A stretch of 64,000 bases of DNA from Meghimatium bilineatum (Eukaryota; Mollusca; Gastropoda; Stylommatophora; Philomycidae). Numbering within the stretch: position 1 is the stretch's first letter; every line of letters starts with the position of its first letter. Where the stretch lies: contig CM067306.1 of assembly GCA_034231615.1 (NCBI GenBank), forward strand, positions 67,549,579 to 67,613,578, in the 5' to 3' direction. Under the pieces are notes generated by a model that saw nothing but the letters and a program-made list of their open reading frames with translations, was not told the origin of the DNA and searched no databases. Positions 51,901 to 60,389 of the stretch are shown piece by piece. Made by a program: the position numbers and the translations under genes.

Positions 51901-54253
51901 GGATCAATTTAACTCAATCCTCCTTAATTGCCTCTTACGACAAGCATGACGAGTCACTTCTTCACTAATGTTCAGAGCTTCTAAGACATAAGCAACTGGC
52001 TTCTTAATTGTGTGGTTCAATGTATAACTCCCAGTTGAACTAGAAAAAATTTACACATAGACCACACCATGCCTAGGTATGGTATAGGTAAATATGGGGT
52101 CTAACGCTGCAATATACACTTAAATATATAACATCTGCACAAGGACTTCCAATGATATTGTTTTAATTATCCATGATGCTTACAAATCACAGGATTCCCA
52201 AGGATAATCAATAATTTCTATCCCTTTTGTTTCTCGTAAACATACTTTCACAGGCATTTCACTGCAACAAGAAAACTACCATTTTCAGAACAGGTCACAA
52301 CAGACTCAACAAATGTTTATGGGGGATTTTCAGTTGTCAACTTCAACATGGTCCATTTAGCTGCCAGTGGGTACCTTTTGACAGCTCATAGTCTCAGGCA
52401 AAAGCAAGTTGTTTTCAGTTGTGTAACTGGAGTGATACGCTGACTCATATAATAATCTAAAAGGGACATGGACATGTGCAAATTTTTTTAGGGAGGCAGT
52501 CCATTATCCTGGGATTACCACACCCTGCTTGGAGTGCAGCACACTATTCTGGACCAACTATATTCTGTCAGATTTGTTGACCTAATCAGTGATGTACATA
52601 CAGCATTTTTAGTCAACCAGGAGTCTGTCACAAACAGCAATAGTGTAATGTCTACTGGCATGCATCTTTTCATCATCCATTGAAATTTTTTGATAGTAAA
52701 ATACAAAAGTAGGAAATTGAGACATGACAATTATTTCAGTTGACAGCCTATCCATCAACTTTCCTTAGTTGCCTCGGCATACCTGTAAAGACAATGGTCC
52801 CCAATCTTAGAAACCAGCCCCAGTTGCCAAAAGAGTGATAGTGCAGTGTGAAAAATAACATTTTGAATAAATTAAAACTTTGTGTCGCCTGTTATTCCGT
52901 TCTCCGGACTACATTCTGCTAATCTACAGGAGTTTGAGAACGAATGTAGAAGAAGAAAACTTTGTGTGGTACATGGGGCTGATGTTTTGATTCTCTGTGC
53001 GATGTGGTCCGCTGCCGTAGTTTTAGGTTTTTTTTAAATGGTCTTTGAAGCCTATTATTCCCCCTTTAAGAATAATCGAAGACTGAAACCTAAATAAAAT
53101 AAATGAATGAAAGGTTTTAGTTGCCTAAGATTCTCTAGATAGACTCAATACATTTACATAGAGGATCTACTATTGTTGCTGTTGTCCATCCATCAGATGA
53201 TCATGTCCATTTGTTTCATTCACTTTTCAAGTTCTTTATGATGGTGGCTGATAGCCCTATGGTCCCCCCAAAGGTCCTTGAACAGTTTGGGCATGATTTG
53301 ACAACACTTTCTATGGTGTTTCTTCCTCAGAGTTCATTCTCAAAACTCCCACTGGTCCTAATAGATTTCTAACAAGATGGGGGGGGGGGGGGGAGAAAGA
53401 GGAGAGAAGGGGAGAAGAGTCAGGAGAATGAAAATGTTTTGTCACCATTTTATTTGTACAAATGTCCAACACATCTGTCTCCAGTGTTTGATCTGCCCTG
53501 TTTAGCTAGTCCCCATTGTTCAGCTGCATTTATTTTATTGACAAAATATTGTGCGTAATTTTATAATCAGTGCACCATACAGCTATTGTGTGAAGCATCT
53601 TTCACACATGTGTCATGGTTTGTGTCAGAGACGAAGTACCGCAGCATTTTTCACTTGTGTCATGGTTTATGTCAGAGACGAAGTACAGCAGCGATGTAGA
53701 GGACAGAACACTGGCAGAGATGTTTCAATCCGATGTTATGGGGATGATTTTTGAAGGGATGTCATGGGAGGATTATCATTTTATGCCTATTATCTGCAGC
53801 AGCCTATGTCCTTACACGTAGGTGATTAGCCTTCATTTCGATCTATATGCCCCTACATGTAGATCCAGGAATATGGTAATAAAGTTTTGCTAATAACTAG
53901 AGACACACATAACACACAAATTGACATTTCTACCAAAAGGCCTTTAATTGTTTCAATTGTTGTCTTGATAAATGCCTTTTGGTCGAAACGTTAATTATGT
54001 GTATCTAGTTATTAGCAAAACTGTATTACCCTATTCCTGGATCTACCTGTTGGATTTCAGTTTTGTGCAGTAAGTACATATCGATTGCCCCATCACATAT
54101 ACTAGGTGAGTTGCCTTCATTTCAATCTAAATGTCCCGACATATTAGGCGAGTTGCCTTTGTCTTATTGAAAAATAAATGTCATTTTCATGGATAGTATA
54201 CAAATTAAAATAGACTATAATAAATAGGCTACTTACACTTCTGTATCAGACAT
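42866..54253 (-). CDS. RPS12: Ribosomal protein S12 (eS12), five coding exons
   Basis: Exons on the - strand: 54237-54253, 50764-50910, 45658-45760, 44139-44240 and 42866-42925, joining to 142 codons plus stop with no frame break (exit phases 2, 2, 0, 0). The protein begins [14 protein letters not shown], continues [25 protein letters not shown] and CDEP-like [20 protein letters not shown], then [20 protein letters not shown] and ends [19 protein letters not shown]. Length and sequence match eukaryotic 40S ribosomal protein eS12, an L7Ae/L30e-like-fold component of the small subunit. It is intact and presumably functional. An acceptor-like CCCTTTCACAG 24 nt upstream of the ATG suggests a non-coding first exon further right. 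The gene is convergent with the NME8-like gene and unusually spread out (11.4 kb). Confidence 0.95.
43180..43445 (+). mobile_element. SINE-A copy in RPS12 intron 4
   Basis: GATGCCAGGGCCCGAAAGGG through GAGAACGAACGGAGAAG, with a small internal duplication (CTGCAGATAAAGGCGTAGAT) and a 3' deletion. 43620-43790 is a second, more decayed copy. Confidence 0.8.
44139..44240 (-). CDS. RPS12: RPS12 exon 4
   Basis: 102 nt, phase 0 to 0, acceptor TGTGTTTCAG, donor GTTAGT. It encodes [15 protein letters not shown] and the G-K-A-R-K-V segment, ending C-G-V-V-V-V-K. Confidence 0.95.
44365..44465 (-). mobile_element. Family-B retroposon fragment
   Basis: CATTCTCAAACTCCCACTGG through TAGCAGGATGTACTCCAGAG. 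Confidence 0.75.
45205..45395 (-). mobile_element. SINE-A fragment
   Basis: Reverse copy from TGTGTTCGTTTTCAAACTCC to CCAACTCCATCCCATAACCT; the 5' third is missing. Confidence 0.8.
45658..45760 (-). CDS. RPS12: RPS12 exon 3
   Basis: 103 nt, phase 2 to 0, acceptor GTCTTCTTATTTCAG, donor GTAATA. It encodes [11 protein letters not shown] and the [11 protein letters not shown] end. Confidence 0.95.
45880..45955 (+). mobile_element. tRNA-like sequence (SINE head or tRNA pseudogene)
   Basis: CACGGCCAAGAGGTTAGAG resembles an A box and CAGGGGTTCAAGTCCTG a B box, about 40 nt apart. The acceptor stem does not pair, so a functional tRNA is not called. Confidence 0.5.
46090..46520 (-). pseudogene. LINE 5'-portion fragment of unknown clade
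   Basis: On the - strand this matches 11370-11560 (ACTCACCTCTACC..., GTGCATCTACTTCC-type segments, and the CCAGTTGTCTCACCAATTTT region), placing it in the same dispersed LINE as the L-S-P-E-x-A fragments. Frames are broken. Confidence 0.45.
46965..47110 (-). mobile_element. tRNA-headed SINE (family T) fragment, copy 2
   Basis: GTGTGAGATGTTAGCGGTCTC and TCACATTTCAGTGACTCTGC as in the copies at 6770 and 63000; the head is lost. Confidence 0.7.
47111..48588 (+). pseudogene. RTE-like LINE interrupted by a DNA transposon
   Basis: 47115 onward reads [16 protein letters not shown] (Y-x-D-D polymerase motif with Ser for Ala) then N-I-E-V-N. About 720 bp later reading resumes with V-K-Q-V-D-K-F-K and [10 protein letters not shown], then L-L-Y-G-S-E-A-W-T and [14 protein letters not shown]. 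The break holds a TIR-bounded insertion (47288-47998). Stops and frameshifts show a dead copy. Confidence 0.75.
47288..47998. mobile_element. TIR-bounded DNA element inserted in LINE
   Basis: GCACGCTGTGTTTACAATT at 47288-47306 and its inverse AATTGTAAACACAGCATGC at 47980-47998 (one mismatch in 19) bracket about 711 bp with no transposase-like ORF: a MITE-like element. The exact ends and target duplication are not clear because about 14 bp of extra sequence lies between the LINE break and the left TIR. Confidence 0.6.
48591..49637. mobile_element. Tigger/pogo-like DNA transposon, internally deleted
   Basis: Terminal inverted repeats CAGTAGAACCCCGCTATATC (48591) and the reverse complement ending at 49637, flanked by TA target duplications (48589-48590 and 49638-49639). 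CAGTAG...TATATCGAA ends and TA duplication are typical of Tigger elements. Inside, many TATATCGAA/TATAGCGAA sub-terminal repeats occur. It is inserted in a decayed RTE LINE. Confidence 0.9.
49012..49329 (+). pseudogene. Tigger/pogo transposase C-terminal remnant
   Basis: 105 codons with [15 protein letters not shown] and, near the end, [11 protein letters not shown], the characteristic tail of Tigger-type transposases. The CENP-B-like DNA-binding and DDE domains are deleted. Confidence 0.8.
50045..50340 (+). pseudogene. RTE-like LINE C-terminal fragment
   Basis: [16 protein letters not shown] followed by decayed R-Q-S-T and P-L-E-R-K segments; same family as 12540-12935. The stretch 49640-50045 holds nothing recognisable. 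Confidence 0.7.
50470..50660 (-). pseudogene. Jockey-like reverse transcriptase fragment
   Basis: The - strand reads [10 protein letters not shown] and [15 protein letters not shown], aligned with G-G-V-L-S-P-T-L-F-L and A-M-Y-A-D-D-L-V-I-W-C of 8870-9530. The catalytic aspartates are partly lost. Confidence 0.6.
50764..50910 (-). CDS. RPS12: RPS12 exon 2
   Basis: 147 nt, phase 2 to 2, acceptor TTTGTATTTGACAG, donor GTATGC. It encodes an Ala/Pro/Val-rich N-terminal stretch and then [19 protein letters not shown] and [10 protein letters not shown]. Confidence 0.95.
50940..51530. other. RPS12 intron 1, no recognisable feature
   Basis: AT-rich, no ORF longer than about 67 codons, no repeat array. 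Confidence 0.6.
51535..51695 (-). mobile_element. Family-B retroposon copy
   Basis: TTCTTCATCGTTCATTCTCA through GGCACATCCGTCTTCGGCAG; one of the best copies of the family. 51780-51955 is a decayed reverse SINE-A. Confidence 0.85.
51960..52870. other. RPS12 intron 1, mostly unassigned
   Basis: A short stretch at 52262-52330 reads [11 protein letters not shown], a Jockey LINE C-terminal motif. The rest is unassigned AT-rich sequence. Confidence 0.5.
52875..52962 (+). mobile_element. SINE-A 3' end fragment
   Basis: ATTCCGTTCTCCGGACTACA through GAACGAATGTAGAAGAAGAA: 3' 80 bp only. Confidence 0.8.
53325..53490 (-). mobile_element. Family-B retroposon copy with poly-G insertion
   Basis: CAGAGTTCATTCTCAAAACT, AATAGATTTCTAACAAGATG, a run of about 13 G, then TCACCATTTTATTTG and CACATCTGTCTCCAG. 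Confidence 0.7.
53859..54046. repeat. Long imperfect inverted repeat (palindromic MITE)
   Basis: Left arm GTAGATCCAGGAATATGGTA..., GCTAATAACTAGA, CCAAAAGGCCTTT; right arm GCCTTTTGGTCG, TCTAGTTATTAGCAAAACT, CCTATTCCTGGATCTAC. Arms about 75-85 nt with small gaps. CCAAAA-GGCTTTATC-type fragments recur near 20660 and 62105. Confidence 0.8.
54237..54253 (-). CDS. RPS12: RPS12 exon 1 coding part (17 nt)
   Basis: ATGTCTGATACAGAAGT followed by donor GTAAGT (- strand) encodes M-S-D-T-E-V. The exon probably begins at 54277 after CCCTTTCACAG, implying an upstream non-coding exon that I could not place. Confidence 0.85.
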
Positions 54254-54344
54254 TTTGTTGAATTCACTTGTGAGCTACTGTGAAAGGGACACAAAAATAC
54301 AAATATTAAAGAAACCAACAGAAGATTAAACTTTAATATATTCT

Positions 54345-54470
54345 TCAGCATTCATTCTCAAACTTCTGAATCTCTCTTGTAGCAGGACCATGGTCCTATT
54401 AGATTTCCAGCAGAATGTAAATTTGTATCACCATTTTATTTTCACCAATGGCCCAAAAACATTACATCTT
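54345..54470 (-). mobile_element. Family-B retroposon fragment
   Basis: AGCATTCATTCTCAAACTTC through TCACCATTTTATTTTCACC, with a deletion. Confidence 0.75.
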
Positions 54471-54519
54471 TGACATAAAACTTTTTTTTTTAAATATGGG
54501 GTAAAATTGTTTCATCCAC

Positions 54520-56460
54520 CACCGCGCTATAAATAGCTCAGTTTACATTTTTAACTAGCAAAATCACGGAGTTCCGCGCAAAACTAATCACATTTAATTT
54601 TCATTTAAGGATGTGTGACGTCACATCCCCCATCGACAAAACAGATGTTATGCGTCGCAGACATTTTTTAAAAGATTTGATTCGTTTGACTAGAAAATAT
54701 GTAGTCCGCTGATTAAAAATGTAAAGTGTTAGTAAAGTGTTATATTCTTCTTCTGCGTTTGTTCTCAAACTCCTGCAGATTAGCAGGATGTAGTACGGAG
54801 AATGGAATGCGTTGTGTCATGGTTTACAGCATTGCTGCGATATCTATGCCTTTCGGCCTGACACATCCGACTTCAGCATGGCTTTGGGTCACTGACCCTA
54901 TATGGGATGGGACAGCCAACTCCACCCCATAACCTCATTAGTCGCCTTTTACGACGTGTGGAAGGTAAACAGTGTTGCTACTCTTTGCTACCCTTTCGGG
55001 CCCTGGCAACACCTGGGCGAGTGTTATATTAAATGAAACACTGTAATCATTGTTCCATGGCGGATAAGTTCTCCGCAAACCATTATTTATTTCTAACACA
55101 AGTCTCTGTATGCCCAAATCTCAATTCATAAGAATAACTCAAATCATACACTCTGGTCATTTCTCTACTTTTTTTCGATATGCGCGGGCAATAAATTCTT
55201 GCCCGGTGTTGCCAACTCATAATAGCAATAAATAATGACAAAATGTACTAAATAAAACGCACCAGCAAATTTTTGAAAAGCGCTAAACTAGTGCAGCCGA
55301 GCTATTACAAACATTTTGGCACCAGATGATATGAAAAAGCATGTGTTCAAAAGCACTGAAATGGCAACCCTTGTCTCGACATAGACCCGAGAAATTTTTT
55401 TTCTCAATAATTTTATAATTTGAAATAATAACCCCCTCTCCCCCATCCTGTCTTGTGTTTTTCTGCGTCTTTTTTTTTTTTAAACCTGTTTTTCTTTAAA
55501 CCACACCCACAGATCTGAATTTTTGTTCTTAAAAATTACACCAAACCTTGTATCTGCCTACGCCTAACTTTAAAAACATGACCGCATTCAAATCACATAC
55601 TACTGGCAGAGGTTGGCACAACTTTCAGTTTCTCCATTCGAAACAAATTTCGGTAAATTTTCCGTTCGAGTGTACAGTGGGCTATAAATAGCACTGCTTC
55701 ATATTTAGGTAGCTGACGTCACGGAGTTCCGCTAGAAATCCAATGGAATACCGCGTGCGGTGACATCACGTTCCCACCGACCGCCAAGCGATATTCTCTT
55801 GGAAGACAATTTTATTTAGGTTTGATCGATTTCATGGCGGATTTCAAGTTACGGTAGAAATGCTGTTACATTGACCACAGTACTATAAATAGCACGCTGT
55901 TTTCATATTTAGATAGATGACGTCACGGAGTTCCGCTAGAAATCCAATTAAATACCGCGTGCGGTGACGTCACGTTCCAGCCGTCCGCCAAGCGATGTTC
56001 TCTTGGAAGACTTTTTTTTTTTAGATTTGATAGATTTCAAGTTTCTAGCGGAAATCTGTAGCCATCTGCCTAAATATGTAAACAGTGTGAAATGGGGAAA
56101 ACGGCCCCTTACCTTATACATCGTTTCGTGGCAGATAAACTCCCTGAATTATTTCTAACATAAATCTCACAGCATTCCAGTCATTTTTTCTCCTGTTTCA
56201 AAGTGCACCAAAAATTATTGTCCAGTGTTACCAACTCATTCCCTCATAAAAGCACCAAGAACATCTTTTCTAAGCTCAAAAAAAAACACGAAATAATGAT
56301 AAAATGCACTAAAACGCATCATAAAATTTTAGGAATGCGCTAAACTAGTGCAGCCGTGCTATTCCAAACATTTAGGCTCCAGATGATATGAATAAACACC
56401 AGATCAGGTGCACTGAAAATCACCGTAATGGCAACCATGCATTGTCGCAAAAAAACAACT
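54520..56460. repeat. Repeated module with CRE-type and MEF2/TATA-type motifs
   Basis: Three diverged copies (about 54520-54737, 55670-55860, 55870-56095) each contain CTATAAATAG, TCACGGAGTTCCGC and TGACGTCA. CTATAAATAG lies at 54527, 55682 and 55883; TGACGTCA at 54616, 55714, 55918 and 55965. The intervening segments 55035-55390 and 56100-56430 are also copies of each other (ATTATTTCTAACA..., TAAACTAGTGCAGCCG, CCAGATGATATGAA). It lies upstream of RPS12 and could include its promoter or be a transposon family. Confidence 0.65.
54747..55019 (-). mobile_element. SINE-A retroposon with 11-bp target duplication
   Basis: Full-length reverse copy flanked by AGTGTTATATT at 54736-54746 and 55020-55030. 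It interrupts the first copy of the CRE module. Confidence 0.92.
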
Positions 56461-56760
56461 ACACCCATTTTTTCAATAATCCCCCCCCTATACAAACCTT
56501 TTGTTCTCTTAGCATACATGAGGGGGGGGGGGGCTAGCCTACCTCAACCCCCCATAATCTATTTTTTATTACTCCCTCCCCCATCCCAACCTGCATTGTT
56601 TTTATTTCACTTTGCGTACATGAGGGGGGCCCCTCAACCCCCCTTTTTTTTCGTTTGTTTTAGAAAGACTACTCAAGTCTCCCTAAAATATTTAATATTT
56701 TCCTTTTATTTTTTATTCCTAACCCCCCCCCCTCACTTTTTTCTATACATTTCTTTTTAA
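56450..56760. repeat. C-rich and G-rich low-complexity stretch
   Basis: Repeated pieces of CATACATGAGGGGGG and CCTCAACCCCCC with homopolymer C and G runs; a 110-codon ORF here is low complexity. Confidence 0.7.
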
Positions 56761-57114
56761 GTGACCATTACGACCAGAGACCGCCATTCATGTCAATCAC
56801 GCGCCACCTTGGAGAAGCTTCAGATCACGTGACCCTGGGAAAGGTTGGAACACCTCGCTAGCAGAGCAAAGGTCATACTGTACACTAGTATGGAAAATCT
56901 GCCCAGCCCAAATTTCCACATGAACTGCTACTCTGCAAACTGTGAGGTTGGCCCAACTCTCAATTCCAAACAAATCTCTGCGCTAACCGTTTTGTCCCAA
57001 CCAAAGGTTGGGGACTACCGTGAGAGTGAGACAAAGGTCACGGTAGTGGATGAAACAGTAGATGCGCTAAAATATGATGAAGCCAGAGCTATGCCAAGTA
57101 CTCTAGACCGTTGA
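56761..57114 (+). other. Unclassified open stretch with CACGTG box
   Basis: ATCACGTGACC at 56825-56835 is an E-box. The 89-codon ORF from 56845 contains N-L-P-S-P-N-F-H-M-N-C-Y-S-A-N-C and A-L-T-V-L-S-Q-P-K-V-G-D-Y; CCCAACC...GGTTGGGGACTACC at 56997-57019 is a short palindrome. I do not recognise it. It could be a 5' exon or transposon end. Confidence 0.3.
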
Positions 57115-57900
57115 GTACGTCATTAGACCTGTTGAACTATTACATGATGATGACCATCATTTGTTAGAGTTATAGTTAGTTGCATCCACTTCTGAAATTC
57201 AGATTTATGACTGTTATGTCGTCCTTTGCAATAGTTTGTAGATGGCTAATAAGCCCTATTCTACCACTGTTGAGCTACAGGTCACACTTCAACAAATGTA
57301 AATTAACAAAAACTCATGATAAATCAATGATTTGTCAGTTTTAGTAACTTTTTTTTAGTCACGTTTTATCCAATTTTGCCGACCTAATCACTACGGTCTA
57401 TATTCATATTGTACATCCTTCCACTTATCTACCTATCAGTAGTCCCTTTAAAAATATACAAGTTTGTTTTGCAATAGGTATGAGATTTCTCAAACTTAAG
57501 ACAATGACTAACAACGGCTGATCATTGCCATGCGTTTTAACATTCCATGCAAACATGTCGATACCTATACCTATTATCGATATATATCTGTTTCCTGAAA
57601 AATAGCGTATACGGTAATAATAAACTACTTTAAATCATATTTTCAAAACAAATTTAACGTATTACAATATTTACTTATTAATTTTTTGCATTGTCGTTCA
57701 AAATATCACATGATTATAAACAGACAGTTGAGCACACGTTTTAGACCCACCTCACAGCAAGCCAGTACGGATCAAAAAGACAGATTCTCAATCTAAAACC
57801 AGGGTTGCCAGATTTATTTTTGATAAAAAGCCAAACAGCACCAGACAAAGGCCAATCAAATTTACATAAGTCAAGCAAACAGTATACATCAGATGAAAAA
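57115..57900. other. Unassigned AT-rich sequence
   Basis: 57120-57270 resembles LINE 3' trailers elsewhere (GATGATGACCATCAT, GTAGATGGCTAATAAGCCC). 57800-57850 contains GGTTGCCAGATTTATTTTTG, seen near hAT-type remnants. Confidence 0.4.
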
Positions 57901-57949
57901 TTCTACATCCATCTCACTAGTGTCCTCCTCACTTGACAAAGTGGAACCT

Positions 57950-58265
57950 TCATTATAAACCTTGCCAGCAGTAAAGTTTAGAGATTTTTTCCCGTTGAAT
58001 GGAAGTCTTTACAACATGTGTTTCAAAGTAATAATTCTATCCTTATCTTTACAATCGCATCAAGTAAATTTAATTTCATCGTGTTCCTTGCCTTTGTCTT
58101 CACTGAGGTCACTAATGAGAATATTCTTTCAACAACAGCATTACTAACTGGAGTAATTCGAAAACTACTAAAACACGAATGGCTGACATTTCCTCTCCCC
58201 TCTGTCAGTCATCGGCTCAGAATTCAGAATTATGCTAAACAACAAAGGGCCCTCTTCCATTTAAT
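57950..58265 (-). pseudogene. hAT-like transposase C-terminal dimerisation fragment
   Basis: The - strand at about 57990-58160 reads P-V-S-N-A-V-V-E-R-I-F-S-L-V-T-S-V-K-T-K and A-R-N-T-M-K-L-N-L-L-D-A-I-V-K-I-R. The N-A-x-x-E-R-x-F-S and K-T-K-x-R-N motifs are those of the hAT dimerisation region. A stop follows, and no catalytic part is seen. Confidence 0.7.
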
Positions 58266-58559
58266 TAACATGTAACCTCAGAATAAGACTTTCTTCACTC
58301 TTCCAATTACACTCTGAAAATTTAAATTTATTTTCACTGATGGCAGTAATAATATCCGATGAAAGCATTTTGCCACATCAAATAATAACATTTCCGTTTT
58401 ATTTTAAAACACCCGTTGTTTTATCTCAACTGTTAAACGAATGTCCGACATTCAATCTTTCACATTGTAGGCTTGTCTCTAACTAATAGTGTCATGTTTA
58501 TTTGTCAACAACAAAATGTGTCCTGATAAAATGTATGTTTACCTGTGTGTTCGTCCATC

Positions 58560-59935
58560 ATAAGTGATGATAACCATTTTTTACATCCACTTTTGAAAAT
58601 TCAGTTAAAATTATGACCGTGCAAAATAGTTCGTAGATAGCTAATGAGCCCTATTCGAGCTGTAAATGTTCTTGGACAATTCGGACATGGAATGACCACT
58701 GTATGATGATTTTTGGTCTATCCGTGACTTACTACTCTCCGCTGTTGGGCTGCTGCATTTCTCCTCTTTTCACAAGATGATGCGCTCTTTTTTGACTGTA
58801 GAGCGTCATGTAGATCTACTTTGTGCAAGTTCTTCCCATGTGTCTTGGTCTATTTCAAACGCTTTCAGTGAGGTCTTTAGCGAGTCCTTGTAGCGCTTAT
58901 TTTGGCTACGGTGAGATCGTTTACCCTTCTCCAGCTCACAATAGAGAAGTATCTTTGGCAGGCGATAGTTTGGCATACGTACCTAATGACCTGCGCAACG
59001 AATCTGTGTCTGCATCAGGATAATGTCAATGCTGGGGATACCAGATCTGTCAAGGACAGTGGTATCTCGAATATTGTCTTGCCGTCTGATGTTCATAATT
59101 TTTCTGAGACAAGATGTATGAAAGTGATTGAGTTTCCTCACATGACATCTAAACACAGTCCATGTTTCGCTGGCGTATAACAGCACTGGACGTACCACTG
59201 CTCTGTAGACTTTCAGCTTAGTATGTAGATTAATGCCATTTCTACGCCACACATTTGCGTAGAATCTGCCGAAAGTGCTGCTTGCCTTGGCGATCCTTGA
59301 ATGAACTTCATCATTAACGTTTGCATCTTGTGAAAACATACTACCTAGGTATGTGAATCTATTCACAACTTTCAGTGCTACGCCATTTACCTTTATGCAG
59401 GGTTCGAGATATCTTTGGCAGGTGGTAATATAACTTATGTTTTCTCTGTGTTAAGTAAGTCCAAAGTTGGTACAGGCTTTTGGAGAATCTGTCTATAATA
59501 ATTTGTAGAGCAACCTCAAATTGGCATTTAGGGCACAGTCACGCCCGTGTGTTGCCGGGGCCCGAAAGGGTAGCAAAGAGTAGCAACACTGTTTACCTTC
59601 CACGCATTTCGTAAAAGGCGACTAAGGAGGTTATGGGATGGAGTTGGCTGCCCCATTCCATATAGGTTCAGTGACCCAAAGCCATGCTGAATTCGAATGT
59701 GTCCGGCCGAAAGGCGCAGATATCGCAGCAATGCTGTAAACCATGACACAACGCATTCCGTTCTCCGTACTACATCCTGCTAATCTGCAGGAGTTTGAGA
59801 ACGAACGCAGAAGAAGAAGAAGAAGGGCACAGTCATCAGCAATTAGAGTTCCATGATTGTGTGTGATTTGACTTTGGTTTTTGCTCAGAGCCGCCCAAGG
59901 TTGAACAGTTTTCCCTCTATGTGATATCTGATGTT
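58560..59935 (-). pseudogene. RTE-like LINE split by a SINE-A insertion
   Basis: Reading the - strand from 59935: L-I-A-D-D-C-A-L (polymerase motif) is followed by the SINE-A insertion. Reading then continues V-V-N-R-F-T-Y-L-G-S-M-F-S, R-I-A-K-A-S-S-T-F-G-R, K-V-Y-R-A-V-V-R-P-V-L-L-Y-A-S-E-T-W-T and F-H-T-S-C-L-R-K-I-M-N. The element's end at 58560-58870 includes D-T-W-E-E-L and a C-x-x-C-type finger segment. One continuous frame of 127 codons remains (58983-59366). Confidence 0.85.
59542..59823 (+). mobile_element. SINE-A retroposon with 12-bp target duplication
   Basis: Full-length, the best copy in the window: CGCCCGTGTGTTGCCGGGGC at the 5' end and a (GAA)n tail. Perfect AGGGCACAGTCA flanks (59530-59541 and 59824-59835). 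Confidence 0.95.
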
Positions 59936-59984
59936 TACTCCCAAGTAATTGTAATATGTGGTATAAATGTATGTGGTAATAGAT

Positions 59985-60385
59985 GTTGCTCACACGGAAC
60001 CAGGTTCGCGGATGAGAAACGGTTCAGTACCCGATGGGCACAGGCACAGTACATCCAATTGCACGAGGTGAGTTCATAGACGGTGGAACACCTCGTGCGA
60101 GTTAGACGTGAACGACAATCGTCTAGGCGAAGAGTCACACACCCGCGTGCCCGGCGACAGATAGATAGGCTGTCACGGATAAGGGACCAAACCCGAAATA
60201 AAGGACTGACGAAAACGGATGTGCTGGACCTCGGAGATCCAGACCACAGAGTGGCCAACCGAGGTGCAAATAGAACAGTTTTACTGTGGAACCTGCAGCA
60301 TAACGTAATTCCCGCTCCACGGTGTAAATCACACGATATATTCGTTGTGGTTATATGAGAGTGAACGCTGAAGAAGAAGTTTCAA
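59985..60385 (+). mobile_element. Element C copy 1
   Basis: Shares GGTTCAGTACCCGATGG, CAGTTTTACTGTGGAACCTG, AAATCACACGATATATTC and a GAACGCTGAAGAAGAAG tail with the next copy. CG-richer than its surroundings. Type unknown; the A-rich tail suggests a retroposon. Confidence 0.65.
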
Positions 60386-60389
60386 GGAA

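Noticed and set aside
42926-54236. snoRNA genes in RPS12 introns
   Set aside because: A search by eye for RTGATGA with a matching CTGA at proper spacing found no convincing pair; an automated search is needed.
56428-56760. 110-codon Pro-rich ORF
   Set aside because: Low-complexity C/T/G homopolymer region.
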